Positions 8,580-16,220 of a DNA stretch of 35,543 bases are shown here, piece by piece. Source of the stretch: JAFARZ01 sp035651595 (GTDB lineage: Bacteria; Actinomycetota; Actinomycetes; Streptosporangiales; Streptosporangiaceae); NCBI GenBank assembly GCA_035651595.1, contig DASRFJ010000226.1, positions 1 through 35,543 on the forward strand, given 5' to 3'. Below the pieces are notes generated by a model. It was not told the DNA's origin. It saw only the letters and a list, made by a program, of their open reading frames with translations, and did no database searches. Each line of letters starts with the position of its first letter. Position 1 is the stretch's first letter. The translations under genes and the position numbers were made by a program.

Positions 8580-8606
8580 TGTGGATACCGCGGGCGGTTA
8601 TCCACA
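8580..8606. promoter_or_regulatory. Inverted pair of DnaA-box-like sequences
   Basis: TTATCCACA (8598-8606) is identical to the classical DnaA-box consensus, and TGTGGATAC (8580-8588) is an inverted near-match. The 8-bp arms TGTGGATA and TATCCACA are exact inverted repeats around 11 bases. The site lies in the 117-bp gap upstream of the DUF4192 gene. It may be a DnaA-binding or simple hairpin site. Confidence 0.4.
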
Positions 8607-8659
8607 ATCCGTGACCGGGCGATTGGCCGGCGTACCCACCCGCCCCGCACGCTTGCGGC

Positions 8660-9850
8660 ATGACACATAACCTCGCGCCGCGGCATCATCTGCGGCTCAT
8701 CACGATCCCCGATCGCGTCGGCGGCTCCGGCACTCGGGTCCGGGCCGGTTCGCCCGCCGCGATCCTCGCCGTCGTGCCGTACCTGCTCGGCTTCCGCCCG
8801 GAGTCCAGCCTCGTCGTGATCGGTGTCGAGCCGCCCGACGGCTCCATAAAGGTCACGATGCGCTACGACCTGCCCGATCCGGCCGACACCGAGCTCGCCG
8901 CCGACATAGCCGCGCACGCCCTGGGCGTCATCGGCGTCCAGGAACTCACCGCGGCGGTGGCGATCGGCTACGGTGCCGACGCGCTGGTGGCGCCCCTCGC
9001 GAAAGCCTTCGGCCAAACGGAGCTGATCGACTTCCTTCGCGTCGAGGGCGGCCGCTACTGGTCCTATACCTGTCCGAATCCCGCCTGCTGCCCGGCCGAG
9101 GGCACCGCGTTCGACCAGGCCAGCTATCCGGGCCTCGGCGCCTTGGCCGATAGCCGCCCCAAGGTGCTCGCCAGCCGTGACCAGCTGGTGGACAGCATCG
9201 CGCCGCTCAACGGAATCGTCGCCGAATCCATGCGGCAGGCGACCAAACGGGCCGAGCAGCATCTCACCCAGCTGCTGGCCAAGGTCCGCAAGTCCGCCCG
9301 CCTGGGGGCCGCCCGCCACATGATCGCGACCGAGGGGCTCGGCGCGGTGTCCCAGATGGTCACCGCCTACCGGGCGGGCGGCCGGTTCGCCACGGACTAC
9401 CAGGTGGCCTGGCTGACCGTGGCGCTGAAGGATCTGCGGGTCCGCGACGACGCGTGGGCCCGGATGGACCCCAGGTACGGCGAAGCGCACCGTCGGCTCT
9501 GGATCGACGTGGTCCGCCGCGCCCAGCCAGGCCACATCGCCGCGCCGGCCTCGCTGCTCGCCTTCGTGGCCTGGCAGGCGGGCAACGGCGTGCTCGCCAA
9601 CGTGGCGCTCGACCGGGCACTGGCCGACGACCCCAGATACTCCATGGCAACCCTGCTCCGGCAGGTGATCAGCGCCGGCGCCCCGCCGTCGCTGGCCAGG
9701 GTGCCGATGACACCGGAGGAGGTGGCGGAGGCCTACGACGGGGAGGACTACGAGCCCGACGACCCAGACGAAGACGAAGAAGACGACGACTTCGAAGACG
9801 AGGAGGACTACGACCGGACGCGCGAACCCTGCCCCTGCGGGACGACGTAA
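8660..9850 (+). CDS. DUF4192 domain-containing protein
   Basis: A 396-residue protein matching the actinobacterial DUF4192 family, whose function I do not know. Recognisable blocks are SPAAILAVVPYLLGFRPESS (about 31-50), the Cys-containing WSYTCPNPACCPAEGT (about 134-149) and LLAFVAWQAGNG...ANVALDRALADDP near the C-terminus. Residues from about 352 to 390 form a strongly acidic Asp/Glu tail, ending in PCPCGTT. There is no membrane segment or signal peptide, so it is probably cytosolic. The ATG at 8660 fits the family start. An inverted DnaA-box-like pair lies 54 to 80 bp upstream. Confidence 0.85.
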   Translation: MTHNLAPRHHLRLITIPDRVGGSGTRVRAGSPAAILAVVPYLLGFRPESSLVVIGVEPPDGSIKVTMRYDLPDPADTELAADIAAHALGVIGVQELTAAVAIGYGADALVAPLAKAFGQTELIDFLRVEGGRYWSYTCPNPACCPAEGTAFDQASYPGLGALADSRPKVLASRDQLVDSIAPLNGIVAESMRQATKRAEQHLTQLLAKVRKSARLGAARHMIATEGLGAVSQMVTAYRAGGRFATDYQVAWLTVALKDLRVRDDAWARMDPRYGEAHRRLWIDVVRRAQPGHIAAPASLLAFVAWQAGNGVLANVALDRALADDPRYSMATLLRQVISAGAPPSLARVPMTPEEVAEAYDGEDYEPDDPDEDEEDDDFEDEEDYDRTREPCPCGTT

Positions 9851-9864
9851 CGGCGCCCGACGCG

Positions 9865-10024
9865 GGGGATCCCCTCGTCTAGGCCGGGGGGTTTGGGGGT
9901 GGAACCCCTCGTTTAGGCCGGGGGGTTACGGGGGTGGATCCCCTCGTTTAGGCCGGGGGGTTTGGGGGGTGGAACCCCTCCGTTTAGGCCGGGGGGTTAC
10001 GGGGGGTGGATCCCCCCGTTTAGA
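9865..10024 (+). repeat. Tandem array of G-rich hairpin units before tmsA
   Basis: Four full units and one partial unit begin near 9865, 9900, 9935, 9970 and 10007, with lengths of 35, 35, 35 and 37 bp. Each carries TGGAWCCCC, then CGTTTAGGCC, then GGGGGGTT followed by TGG or ACG and another G-run. Units alternate between TGGAAC/TTAC and TGGATC/TTTG types, so the higher-order period is about 70 bp. Each unit can fold as a G-run/C-run hairpin. Single copies of the same unit occur at 11451-11483 and, inverted, at 28698-28732. Confidence 0.8.
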
Positions 10025-10058
10025 TAAACTGCGCGAAACATCAGGAAGGAAGTCCCGC

Positions 10059-11438
10059 ATGCCCGCCATGGACACGGTCCCGCTGGACGCCCACGAGGCA
10101 GCGGTGGCCCGGCTCCGCGACGCCTACGACAAGCTCCCCAAGGACGCCCCGGTCCGGCTGGCCAAGCGCACTTCCAACCTGTTCCGGTTCCGTGACGGAG
10201 AGAAGACCGCTGGCCTGGACGTATCGGAGTTCGGCCATGTCCTGTGCGTCGACCCCAAGACCCGGACCGCCCGCGTGGGCGGTATGACCACCTATGAGGA
10301 TCTCAGTAAAGCGACGCTCAGGCATGGCCTCATGCCGCTGGTCGTGCCGCAGCTCAAGACCATCACGCTGGGCGGCGCGGTCACCGGCCTCGGCATCGAG
10401 TCGACCTCGCTGCGCAACGGCATGCCGCACGAGTCCGTGCTTGAGATGGAGATCCTCACCGGCGACGGCCGCGTCGTCACGGCGACCGAAGACAACGAGC
10501 ATCACGAGCTGTTCCGCGGCTTCCCCAACTCGTACGGAACGCTGGGGTACAGCCTCTCGCTGACGATAGAGCTCGAGCCGGTGCAGCCTTATGTGCACAT
10601 CCGCCACTTCTCGTTCGGAACCCCCGAAGCCTGCATGGAAGCCATCGCGCAGATAGCCGGCGAGGGCAGTTATCGCGGACATCGGGCGGATTTTGTCGAC
10701 GGGACGGCGTTCTCGACCGGGGAGCTGTACCTGACGGTCGGGGCGTACAGTGACGTCGCGCCGTGGCGCAGTGACTACAGCGGGCAGCAGATCTACTACC
10801 AGTCGATTCGCCGGGCGAAGGAAGACTTCCTCACGATTGACAATTATCTGTGGCGCTGGGACCCGGACTGGTTCTGGTGCTCCAAGCCCTTCGGCGTGCA
10901 GAAACCAATGGTCAGGCGCATGTGGCCGCGCAAGTACCGGCGCAGCGACGTGTACCGCAAGCTGGTCGCGTTCGACCGGCGGCATCACCTCAGCGACACG
11001 CTGACCGCGAAGCGGCAGCGCCCGGCGCGGGAGGCGGTCATACAGGACGTGGAGATCCCGGTGGGACACGGGGGTGAATTCCTGCGGTATTTCGAGCGAA
11101 ATGTGGGGATGAGTCCCGTGTGGATGTGCCCGCTGCGGCTGCGCGGCCAGCGGGCGTGGCCGCTGTATCCGCTGAAGCCGGGCGAGGTGTACGTGAACTT
11201 CGGGTTCTGGGGCACGGTCGCGCTGCCGCCCGGCAAGACCGATGGTTACCACAACCAGCTGGTCGAGGACGAGGTCGCGGAGCTCGGCGGGCACAAGTCC
11301 CTGTACTCCACGTCGTTCTACAGCGAGAGCGAGTTCTACCGGCGGTACAACGGCGATGCGTACAAGGCGCTCAAGCGTGCTTACGACGGCGACGGCCGCC
11401 TGCTCGGACTTTACGAGAAGTGCGTCCGGGGACGCTGA
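10059..11438 (+). CDS. tmsA: FAD-dependent reductase, TmsA/BfaA-like (10-methyl fatty acid synthesis)
   Basis: A 459-residue FAD-linked oxidoreductase. The PCMH/FAD domain (about 35-175) contains VGGMTTYEDLSKATL, PQLKTITLGGAVTGLGIES and FPNSYGTLGYSLSL; the C-terminal half resembles DHCR24-type reductases. Its direct neighbour is a cyclopropane-synthase-like methyltransferase. In actinobacteria such a pair (TmsA/TmsB, also called BfaA/BfaB) makes 10-methylstearate: TmsB makes 10-methylene and TmsA reduces it. I assign the role from this pairing. The ATG at 10059 has AGGAAGGA 8-10 bases upstream; an upstream in-frame extension would run into the repeat array. An alternative is an uncharacterised FAD oxidase. 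Confidence 0.8.
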   Translation: MPAMDTVPLDAHEAAVARLRDAYDKLPKDAPVRLAKRTSNLFRFRDGEKTAGLDVSEFGHVLCVDPKTRTARVGGMTTYEDLSKATLRHGLMPLVVPQLKTITLGGAVTGLGIESTSLRNGMPHESVLEMEILTGDGRVVTATEDNEHHELFRGFPNSYGTLGYSLSLTIELEPVQPYVHIRHFSFGTPEACMEAIAQIAGEGSYRGHRADFVDGTAFSTGELYLTVGAYSDVAPWRSDYSGQQIYYQSIRRAKEDFLTIDNYLWRWDPDWFWCSKPFGVQKPMVRRMWPRKYRRSDVYRKLVAFDRRHHLSDTLTAKRQRPAREAVIQDVEIPVGHGGEFLRYFERNVGMSPVWMCPLRLRGQRAWPLYPLKPGEVYVNFGFWGTVALPPGKTDGYHNQLVEDEVAELGGHKSLYSTSFYSESEFYRRYNGDAYKALKRAYDGDGRLLGLYEKCVRGR

Positions 11439-11450
11439 GACATTGGCAAG

Positions 11451-11483
11451 GGGGGTATTGGGGGGAGGTCTCCCCCCATCAAG
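11451..11483 (+). repeat. Single G-rich hairpin unit between tmsA and tmsB
   Basis: The segment GGGGGTATTGGGGGGAGG then TCTCCCCCCATCAAG matches the unit arrayed at 9865-10024 and the inverted copy at 28698-28732. GGGGGGAG and CTCCCCCC can pair around two bases. Being in the 68-bp tmsA-tmsB gap, it could set the ratio of the two products by termination or RNA stability; this is inference. Confidence 0.65.
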
Positions 11484-11506
11484 AAGGAAGGGAAGGGAAG
11501 CAAGGC

Positions 11507-12784
11507 ATGGCGCTTGCGGAGGTCTTCGAGCAGGTCGTGGGCCCGGACGCCCCGGTGGAATTCGCGGCCTACGACGGCTCGCACGCGGGCCCGCCGGACG
11601 CCCCGGTGAAGCTCACCGTCCGTTCCCCGGTCGCGGTCGCGTATCTGGCGCAGGCGCCCGGTGCGCTGGGCCTGGCCAGGGCATACGTGTCCGGCCACCT
11701 GGACGTGGATGGCGACATGTACCAAGCCCTGGCCAGGATGGTCAACGCGCAGCGGATCGACATCGGCCTCGTCGACAAGATCCGCCTGCTGCAATCGCTT
11801 GGCGGCCCGAAGCTCCTGCTCAACCGCATCCCGCCGCCCCCGCAGGAGGTACTCCAGCACCGCCGCTGGCTGGGCGGCCGTCGGCACACCAAGGGCCGCG
11901 ACGCCAAGGCGATCTCGCACCACTACGACGTATCCAACACGTTTTACGAGTGGGTGCTCGGCCCGACGATGGCGTACACCTGCGCCTGCTACCCGAAGCC
12001 GGACGCCACGCTGGAAGAGGCGCAGGTCAACAAGTTCGACCTGGTCGCGCGCAAGCTCGGGCTGCGCGAAGGCATGCGGCTGCTCGACGTCGGATGCGGC
12101 TGGGGCGGGATGGTCATGCACGCCGCCCGCGAGTACGGCGTGAAGGCGATCGGCGTCACGCTGTCCGCTCAGCAGGCCGCGTGGGCCCAGGCAGCCATCG
12201 AGCGCGAAGGCCTGGGCAAGCTCGCCGAAGTCCGGCACCTCGACTATCGCGACGTTCCCGAGACGGGCTTCGACGCGGTCAGTTCGATCGGGCTCACCGA
12301 GCACATCGGCCAGAAGAACGTGCCGGCGTACTTCGCGTTCCTTTACGGCAAGCTCAAGCCCGGCGCGCGGCTGCTCAACCACTGCATCACCAGGCCGGAC
12401 AACATCGAGCCGGCGCACCGCACGAAGGGCTTCATCAACCGGTACGTGTTCCCGGACGGCGAGCTTGAGGGTCCCGGCTACCTGATCTCGCTGATGCACG
12501 ACACCGGATTCGAGGTCCGGCACGAGGAGAACCTGCGCGAGCACTACGCGAAGACGCTCGCCGCGTGGTCCGCGAACCTGGACGCGAACTGGGACGCGGC
12601 GGTCAAGGAGGTCGGCGAGGGCACCGCGCGGGTGTGGCGGCTGTACATGGCCGGCTCGCGCCTAGGCTTCGACCGCAACCATATCGAGCTGCATCAGGTG
12701 CTCGGTGTCCGGTTGCACGCGGACGGGAGGTCGGACATGCCGCTGCGGCCGGACTGGGAGCAGCCCCGCGCGCTCACCCTTTAA
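11507..12784 (+). CDS. tmsB: SAM-dependent fatty acid methyltransferase, TmsB/BfaB-like
   Basis: A 425-residue member of the cyclopropane-fatty-acid synthase family that methylates the double bond of phospholipid acyl chains. Seen: the N-terminal GHLDVDGD segment (63-70), HYDVSNTFYEWVLGPTMAYTCACY region (139-162), SAM motif I LLDVGCGWGG (192-201) and the acidic SSIGLTEHIG bicarbonate-site segment. The tandem FAD reductase gene points to TmsB (10-methylene product) rather than a true cyclopropane synthase. The ATG at 11507 follows a purine-rich AAGGAAGGGAAGG ribosome site. The last 123 bp are overlapped antisense by the KS-AT gene. Confidence 0.85.
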   Translation: MALAEVFEQVVGPDAPVEFAAYDGSHAGPPDAPVKLTVRSPVAVAYLAQAPGALGLARAYVSGHLDVDGDMYQALARMVNAQRIDIGLVDKIRLLQSLGGPKLLLNRIPPPPQEVLQHRRWLGGRRHTKGRDAKAISHHYDVSNTFYEWVLGPTMAYTCACYPKPDATLEEAQVNKFDLVARKLGLREGMRLLDVGCGWGGMVMHAAREYGVKAIGVTLSAQQAAWAQAAIEREGLGKLAEVRHLDYRDVPETGFDAVSSIGLTEHIGQKNVPAYFAFLYGKLKPGARLLNHCITRPDNIEPAHRTKGFINRYVFPDGELEGPGYLISLMHDTGFEVRHEENLREHYAKTLAAWSANLDANWDAAVKEVGEGTARVWRLYMAGSRLGFDRNHIELHQVLGVRLHADGRSDMPLRPDWEQPRALTL

Positions 12785-15304
12785 AACCCCTTCTGTCCTA
12801 ACGACAGTGGTGATAGCGCCCGCAGCGTACATTGTCGCGACAACGTGCGCGATGCTGCCGGCCAGCGGCACGGCAGGCACCCCGCTGGTCGCGGTCGCCA
12901 GCGTGCTCAGCGTGCGCTTACCCGGCTGGGCCGGCGCGTACGGGCTCGCCGGGTCGCCGTCCGGCCCGGCCACGGCGAGCACGTCGGCTTCGGCCGCGGC
13001 GAGGGCCATGGCCTGCGCGAACAGCACCGGCCGGCTCAGCTGGCCGGCGAGCAGGCCGGTGAGGTCCGCGTCCGGGCCGAGCGGCTCGCCGGTGATCGTG
13101 GAGATCACCCGGCGCCGCGGCGGCCCGATCGCGATCTCGGCCAGCACGGCGCGCAGCGGCGCCGCGCAGCCAGCCAGCCCGGGGGAGTGCAGCGCGGCGC
13201 TGACCGCTAGCACGTCGACCGCGACACCGGTCTGCGTCGCGTGCCTGGCGAGGTTCCTGATACCGTCGCCCGGCCCGCTGACCAGGTGCGACGTCGCGGT
13301 TTCGCTCGCGGCGAGGTGCACGCCGTGTGCGTCGCAGAGCCGGCGCACCAGGTCGGGGTCGGCGGCGGCGACCCTGGCCATCGCGGCGGGCCGGTTCGCG
13401 CAGCCGCGCAGCACGTGGCCGCGAAAAGCGGCCAGCCGCGCGGCCTCCTGGACCGGCAGGCAGCCGGCCCAGACCAGGGCCGCGATCTCGCCCGAGCTGT
13501 ACCCGACTGCGGCGCGCGCGTTGATGGTCAGCCGGTCCAGCACGCGCATCGCGTCGAGCGCCGCGCTCAGCAGCGCGCTGTGCTCTGACGGCGGGCCGGC
13601 CAGGCCGGGGAACACGAGCACGACACGGCCTTGCGTGCCGATCCCGATCGCGATCCCCTGGCCTATCGTCAGCGGCACGACCGGACCGTTGCGCAGCAGT
13701 TGAGCGGCGCGCCGGGCCTGGACGGACAGCTCTCCCGGATTGTTCGCGGTGACCGCGACGCGCAAAGGCGCGCCGTTGTCCGCTGCCTGCTGTGCCGCGG
13801 CGGCCATGTGCCTGGCGAGGTCCCGGAGTTCGGGGTCGGTGAGGTCGGCAGCGTTGCCCGCGATCACGTCGAGCGTTCCTGCTACCGCGGTGGGCTCCGC
13901 TCCGCTCAACACGAACACGGCGGGTGTCGCGCGCTCCCGTTCCCGGGCCGCGCCCGCGCCCGCGCCCGGCCCACGCGCCGCCTGGGCGGTGCGGCTGAGC
14001 GGCGGCGGGGTGCTTGCGGGTGCTGTGTGGCGCCCATGTACTGGAGTGGCGAGCGTGCCGGGCGGCGGGGAGTCCGGATGCTCGGCGGGCCGGTGCCGCC
14101 GGCCGCGGCGACCGCCACGGTCGGCGTCGCGGCGCAGCACTAGGTGGGCCGCGCCGTCTGTCGCGTGGGCCGCGGCGCCTGTCGCGTGAGGCGCGGCGCC
14201 TGTCGCGTGGCCGGCGATGCCGAGCGAGTTCACGGCGGCGAGCCTGGGCCCGTCCGGCCAGGGTTCCGGGCCGTCCGGCAGGCGGAGCCGTGCGACGCCG
14301 GATTCGATCAGCGGGTGCGGACGCGGGCACCCGGTACCGGGCGGGATCGTCCCGGCGACCATGGCCGTGACCGCCTTGATCAGGCTCGCGACCCCCGAAG
14401 CCGCCCTGCTGTGACCGATGCACGCAGACACCGCGCCGAGCGGTGCCCGGACGGAGCCGTCGTGCCGAAGCCGGGCAAGCGTGGCGAGCTCCTCGCCGTC
14501 GGCGGTCGCGGTCCCCGCGCCGTGCCCCTCGACAAGGCTGATCTCGGCGGGGTCGGATCCGGCCTGGTGATACGCCTGGAGCGGGGTGTATGCCGGGGTT
14601 GTGCCATTGGACGCCGGCGTGGTGGTCCAGCCGGCGATCTCCGCGTAGACCGGGCGGCGGGACGCTCGGGCGTCGGCTGACCGCATGAGGACGACGACAC
14701 CGCAGCCGTCGCCGGGCAGGAAACCCGGGGGCTCGGCGTCGTAGACCAGCATGTGTTCGGTGCCGACCAGGCCAGCGGCCGCTTGCCGGGCGAGCCAGCC
14801 CGAGTCGATTCCGAGTTCCGCCCCGCCGGCCACGATGACGTCCAGGTCTCCCCGGCCAAGCGCGTCGCAGGCCGCGGCGACCGCATGCAGTGAACTATGG
14901 GACGCCGCGGCGGGGAACTCAAGCGTGCTCTCGATCCCGAGTGCTTCGCGTACGGATTCGGCGACTCCGGGGGCGGAACTCGCGACGATCAGCTCCGTCC
15001 TGCGCAAGGCGACGCTGGGCAGCGCGGCATCCGCGAGCGCGAGCGCGGCGGTCTCCGCGGCCAGCTTGCAGACAGGCCCGTGGTCATCCGGGCCGTCCGC
15101 TCTCCAGCCATCCAGTAGCGCGGCCCGCGTCCATGGTCTGCCGACGGCCGCCGGGCCGGCGGCTGGCGGGCCGGGGACCGGACGGAACATCCGGCGGCCC
15201 GCGAGGGTCAGCTCGTGCAGTTCGGCAGGATCACGGGCGCCAGGGAACTGGCACGCTATCCCCACGATCGCGATGCCCTCGCTGCGCACCTCCCGACCTT
15301 CCAT
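12662..15304 (-). CDS. Atypical KS-AT polyketide-synthase-like protein, C-terminally truncated
   Basis: An 880-residue protein with a ketosynthase (about 10-395), a low-complexity linker (about 395-460) and an acyltransferase (about 560-790). The KS is unusual: the TACSSS nucleophile region reads AAASHSSL, placing Ser135 where Cys belongs; the His of EAHGTGT is kept (H261) and that of NIGH is kept (H298), but the Lys before NIGH is lost. The AT has GYSSGE (S603), R628 and H706, so it may still load. No DH, KR or ACP follows. The frame stops only inside antisense tmsB, so residues after about 840 are probably not PKS sequence. The ATG has GGGGAG close upstream. It may be a degraded PKS or a decarboxylating/loading-type protein. 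Confidence 0.75.
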   Translation of the reverse strand: MEGREVRSEGIAIVGIACQFPGARDPAELHELTLAGRRMFRPVPGPPAAGPAAVGRPWTRAALLDGWRADGPDDHGPVCKLAAETAALALADAALPSVALRRTELIVASSAPGVAESVREALGIESTLEFPAAASHSSLHAVAAACDALGRGDLDVIVAGGAELGIDSGWLARQAAAGLVGTEHMLVYDAEPPGFLPGDGCGVVVLMRSADARASRRPVYAEIAGWTTTPASNGTTPAYTPLQAYHQAGSDPAEISLVEGHGAGTATADGEELATLARLRHDGSVRAPLGAVSACIGHSRAASGVASLIKAVTAMVAGTIPPGTGCPRPHPLIESGVARLRLPDGPEPWPDGPRLAAVNSLGIAGHATGAAPHATGAAAHATDGAAHLVLRRDADRGGRRGRRHRPAEHPDSPPPGTLATPVHGRHTAPASTPPPLSRTAQAARGPGAGAGAARERERATPAVFVLSGAEPTAVAGTLDVIAGNAADLTDPELRDLARHMAAAAQQAADNGAPLRVAVTANNPGELSVQARRAAQLLRNGPVVPLTIGQGIAIGIGTQGRVVLVFPGLAGPPSEHSALLSAALDAMRVLDRLTINARAAVGYSSGEIAALVWAGCLPVQEAARLAAFRGHVLRGCANRPAAMARVAAADPDLVRRLCDAHGVHLAASETATSHLVSGPGDGIRNLARHATQTGVAVDVLAVSAALHSPGLAGCAAPLRAVLAEIAIGPPRRRVISTITGEPLGPDADLTGLLAGQLSRPVLFAQAMALAAAEADVLAVAGPDGDPASPYAPAQPGKRTLSTLATATSGVPAVPLAGSIAHVVATMYAAGAITTVVRTEGVLKGERAGLLPVRPQRHVRPPVRVQPDTEHLMQLDMVAVEA
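12793..12807. terminator. Weak hairpin after tmsB
   Basis: CTGTC and GACAG pair around five bases (ctaac), nine bases after the tmsB stop. The minus-strand reading is followed by aaggggtttt. The stem is short; the KS-AT open frame continues through it. Confidence 0.25.
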
Positions 15305-15465
15305 TGCTCCCCTGTAACAGAAATTGCTGAATAGAAACCCCGTATTGTGGTGATGGAAGACGGCGCTGAAAGCGGAGGGAGGGGCCCGCTGCCGACTGCC
15401 CGACCTTATTGACGCCGCATACCGTCGTCAAGGGCTACGGCGAGACGTCACGTTTTCTCCGCCGG

Positions 15466-15558
15466 CAATCAATGTGGCGTATTGCCCCTTCGTGGAAGAT
15501 TAACCCCCGCCTCCGGGGGTCCGGTCACCACGAAAGGCAAATCCACCACGTTATCCAG
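15466..15558 (+). repeat. Dispersed palindromic element, copy 2 (complete)
   Basis: The left arm CAATCAATGTGGCGTATTG with CCCCTTCGTGG (to 15495) is mirrored by the right arm from 15528 (CCACGAAAGGCAAATCCACC, then ACGTTATCC). Between them is an inner hairpin, ACCCCCG-cct-CCGGGGGT. It lies in the 334-bp gap upstream of the KS-AT gene and beyond the 3' end of mgsA; I see nothing else there apart from the KS-AT leader. Confidence 0.75.
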
Positions 15559-15638
15559 CCACCCGGGGAGCCAGCGAGCACGGCTCGCGCTCGTCGCCGC
15601 TTGGGGTGCAACGGTGCCCGGAGGTGAGGGATAGGTCG

Positions 15639-16028
15639 TTATGATATTTCCCGCAGAAGGGGCGAGCTGATCATAAAGTCCGCACTGGCGCGGTTACAGG
15701 CGATGGGAATGTCCCAGACCACGGCGATACGCATCAGGGCCTTGACGTCGGGGTCATGCGGCTGAGGGCGCATCGGGTCGGTGAAGAACACCAGCAGGTC
15801 CAGCTTCCCGGCCGCGATCAGCGCACCGATCTGCTGGTCGCCGCCGAGCGGACCGCTCTGAAAACAGGTGATGTCCAAGCCGAGCTTGTCGTTGAGCAGT
15901 CGGCCGGTGGTACCAGTCGCGTACAATACGTGATCAGACAGCAGCTCACGGTTGTAATCCGCCCATTCCAGCAGGTCCTGCTTCTTGTGATCGTGGGCGA
16001 CGAGCGCGATCCGGCGGTTCTGGGTCAT
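15639..16028 (-). CDS. mgsA: Methylglyoxal synthase
   Basis: A 129-residue cytosolic enzyme that converts dihydroxyacetone phosphate to methylglyoxal and phosphate, a bypass of lower glycolysis. The phosphate-binding ATGTTGRLL (37-45) and SGPLGGDQQIGA (58-69) blocks are intact. Catalytic residues align with the E. coli set at a constant offset: D64, D84, H91 and D94 (E. coli D71, D91, H98, D101). The N-terminal HDHKK matches the family. The ATG at 16026-16028 has a GAGG close upstream. It diverges from leuS and has no partner glyoxalase in the window. Confidence 0.95.
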   Translation of the reverse strand: MTQNRRIALVAHDHKKQDLLEWADYNRELLSDHVLYATGTTGRLLNDKLGLDITCFQSGPLGGDQQIGALIAAGKLDLLVFFTDPMRPQPHDPDVKALMRIAVVWDIPIACNRASADFMISSPLLREIS

Positions 16029-16118
16029 GACCTCAGCCTGCCGTGGGCATATTGCCGGACTGGGACGTGGGCGTTATCGCCGCGTGTATATCCAGCAGCA
16101 CCGGTATCGCGGCGGCGG

Positions 16119-16124
16119 TATACT
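16119..16124 (+). promoter_or_regulatory. Candidate -10 of the leuS leader transcript
   Basis: TATACT ends six bases before the leader-peptide ATG, so transcription would start at or next to that ATG and the leader mRNA would be leaderless. No good -35 is visible. CGCCGCG (16078-16084) and CGCGGCG (16108-16114) form an inverted repeat just upstream. Confidence 0.5.
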
Positions 16125-16130
16125 ACGCTC

Positions 16131-16160
16131 ATGCGTTGCGCTCGCCTGCTCCTTACCTAG
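16131..16160 (+). CDS. Putative leucine leader peptide of leuS
   Basis: A nine-codon frame reads M-R-C-A-R-L-L-L-T-stop, with three consecutive leucine codons (ctg ctc ctt) at 16146-16154. It starts six bases after a TATACT hexamer and ends just before a hairpin-terminator pair that precedes leuS. Leader peptides rich in the cognate amino acid are the hallmark of ribosome-mediated attenuation. A nine-residue frame can occur by chance; position and Leu run are the evidence. Confidence 0.6.
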   Translation: MRCARLLLT

Positions 16161-16220
16161 CCGCGCCGACCCCACCGTCGTTGGCGCGGCTGCCCCTCGT
16201 GTCGAGGGGCATTTTTGTTT
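16159..16220 (+). terminator. Hairpin plus intrinsic terminator (attenuator) upstream of leuS
   Basis: AGCCGCGCC (16159-16167) pairs perfectly with GGCGCGGCT (16183-16191), with a small inner GAC/GUC stem. Directly after it, GCCCCTCG-tgt-CGAGGGGC (16192-16210) forms an 8-bp stem followed by ATTTTTGTTT. The flanking genes are divergent, so this terminator faces leuS with no gene upstream on that strand. That is expected for an attenuator. I could not find a clear alternative antiterminator pairing. Confidence 0.75.
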
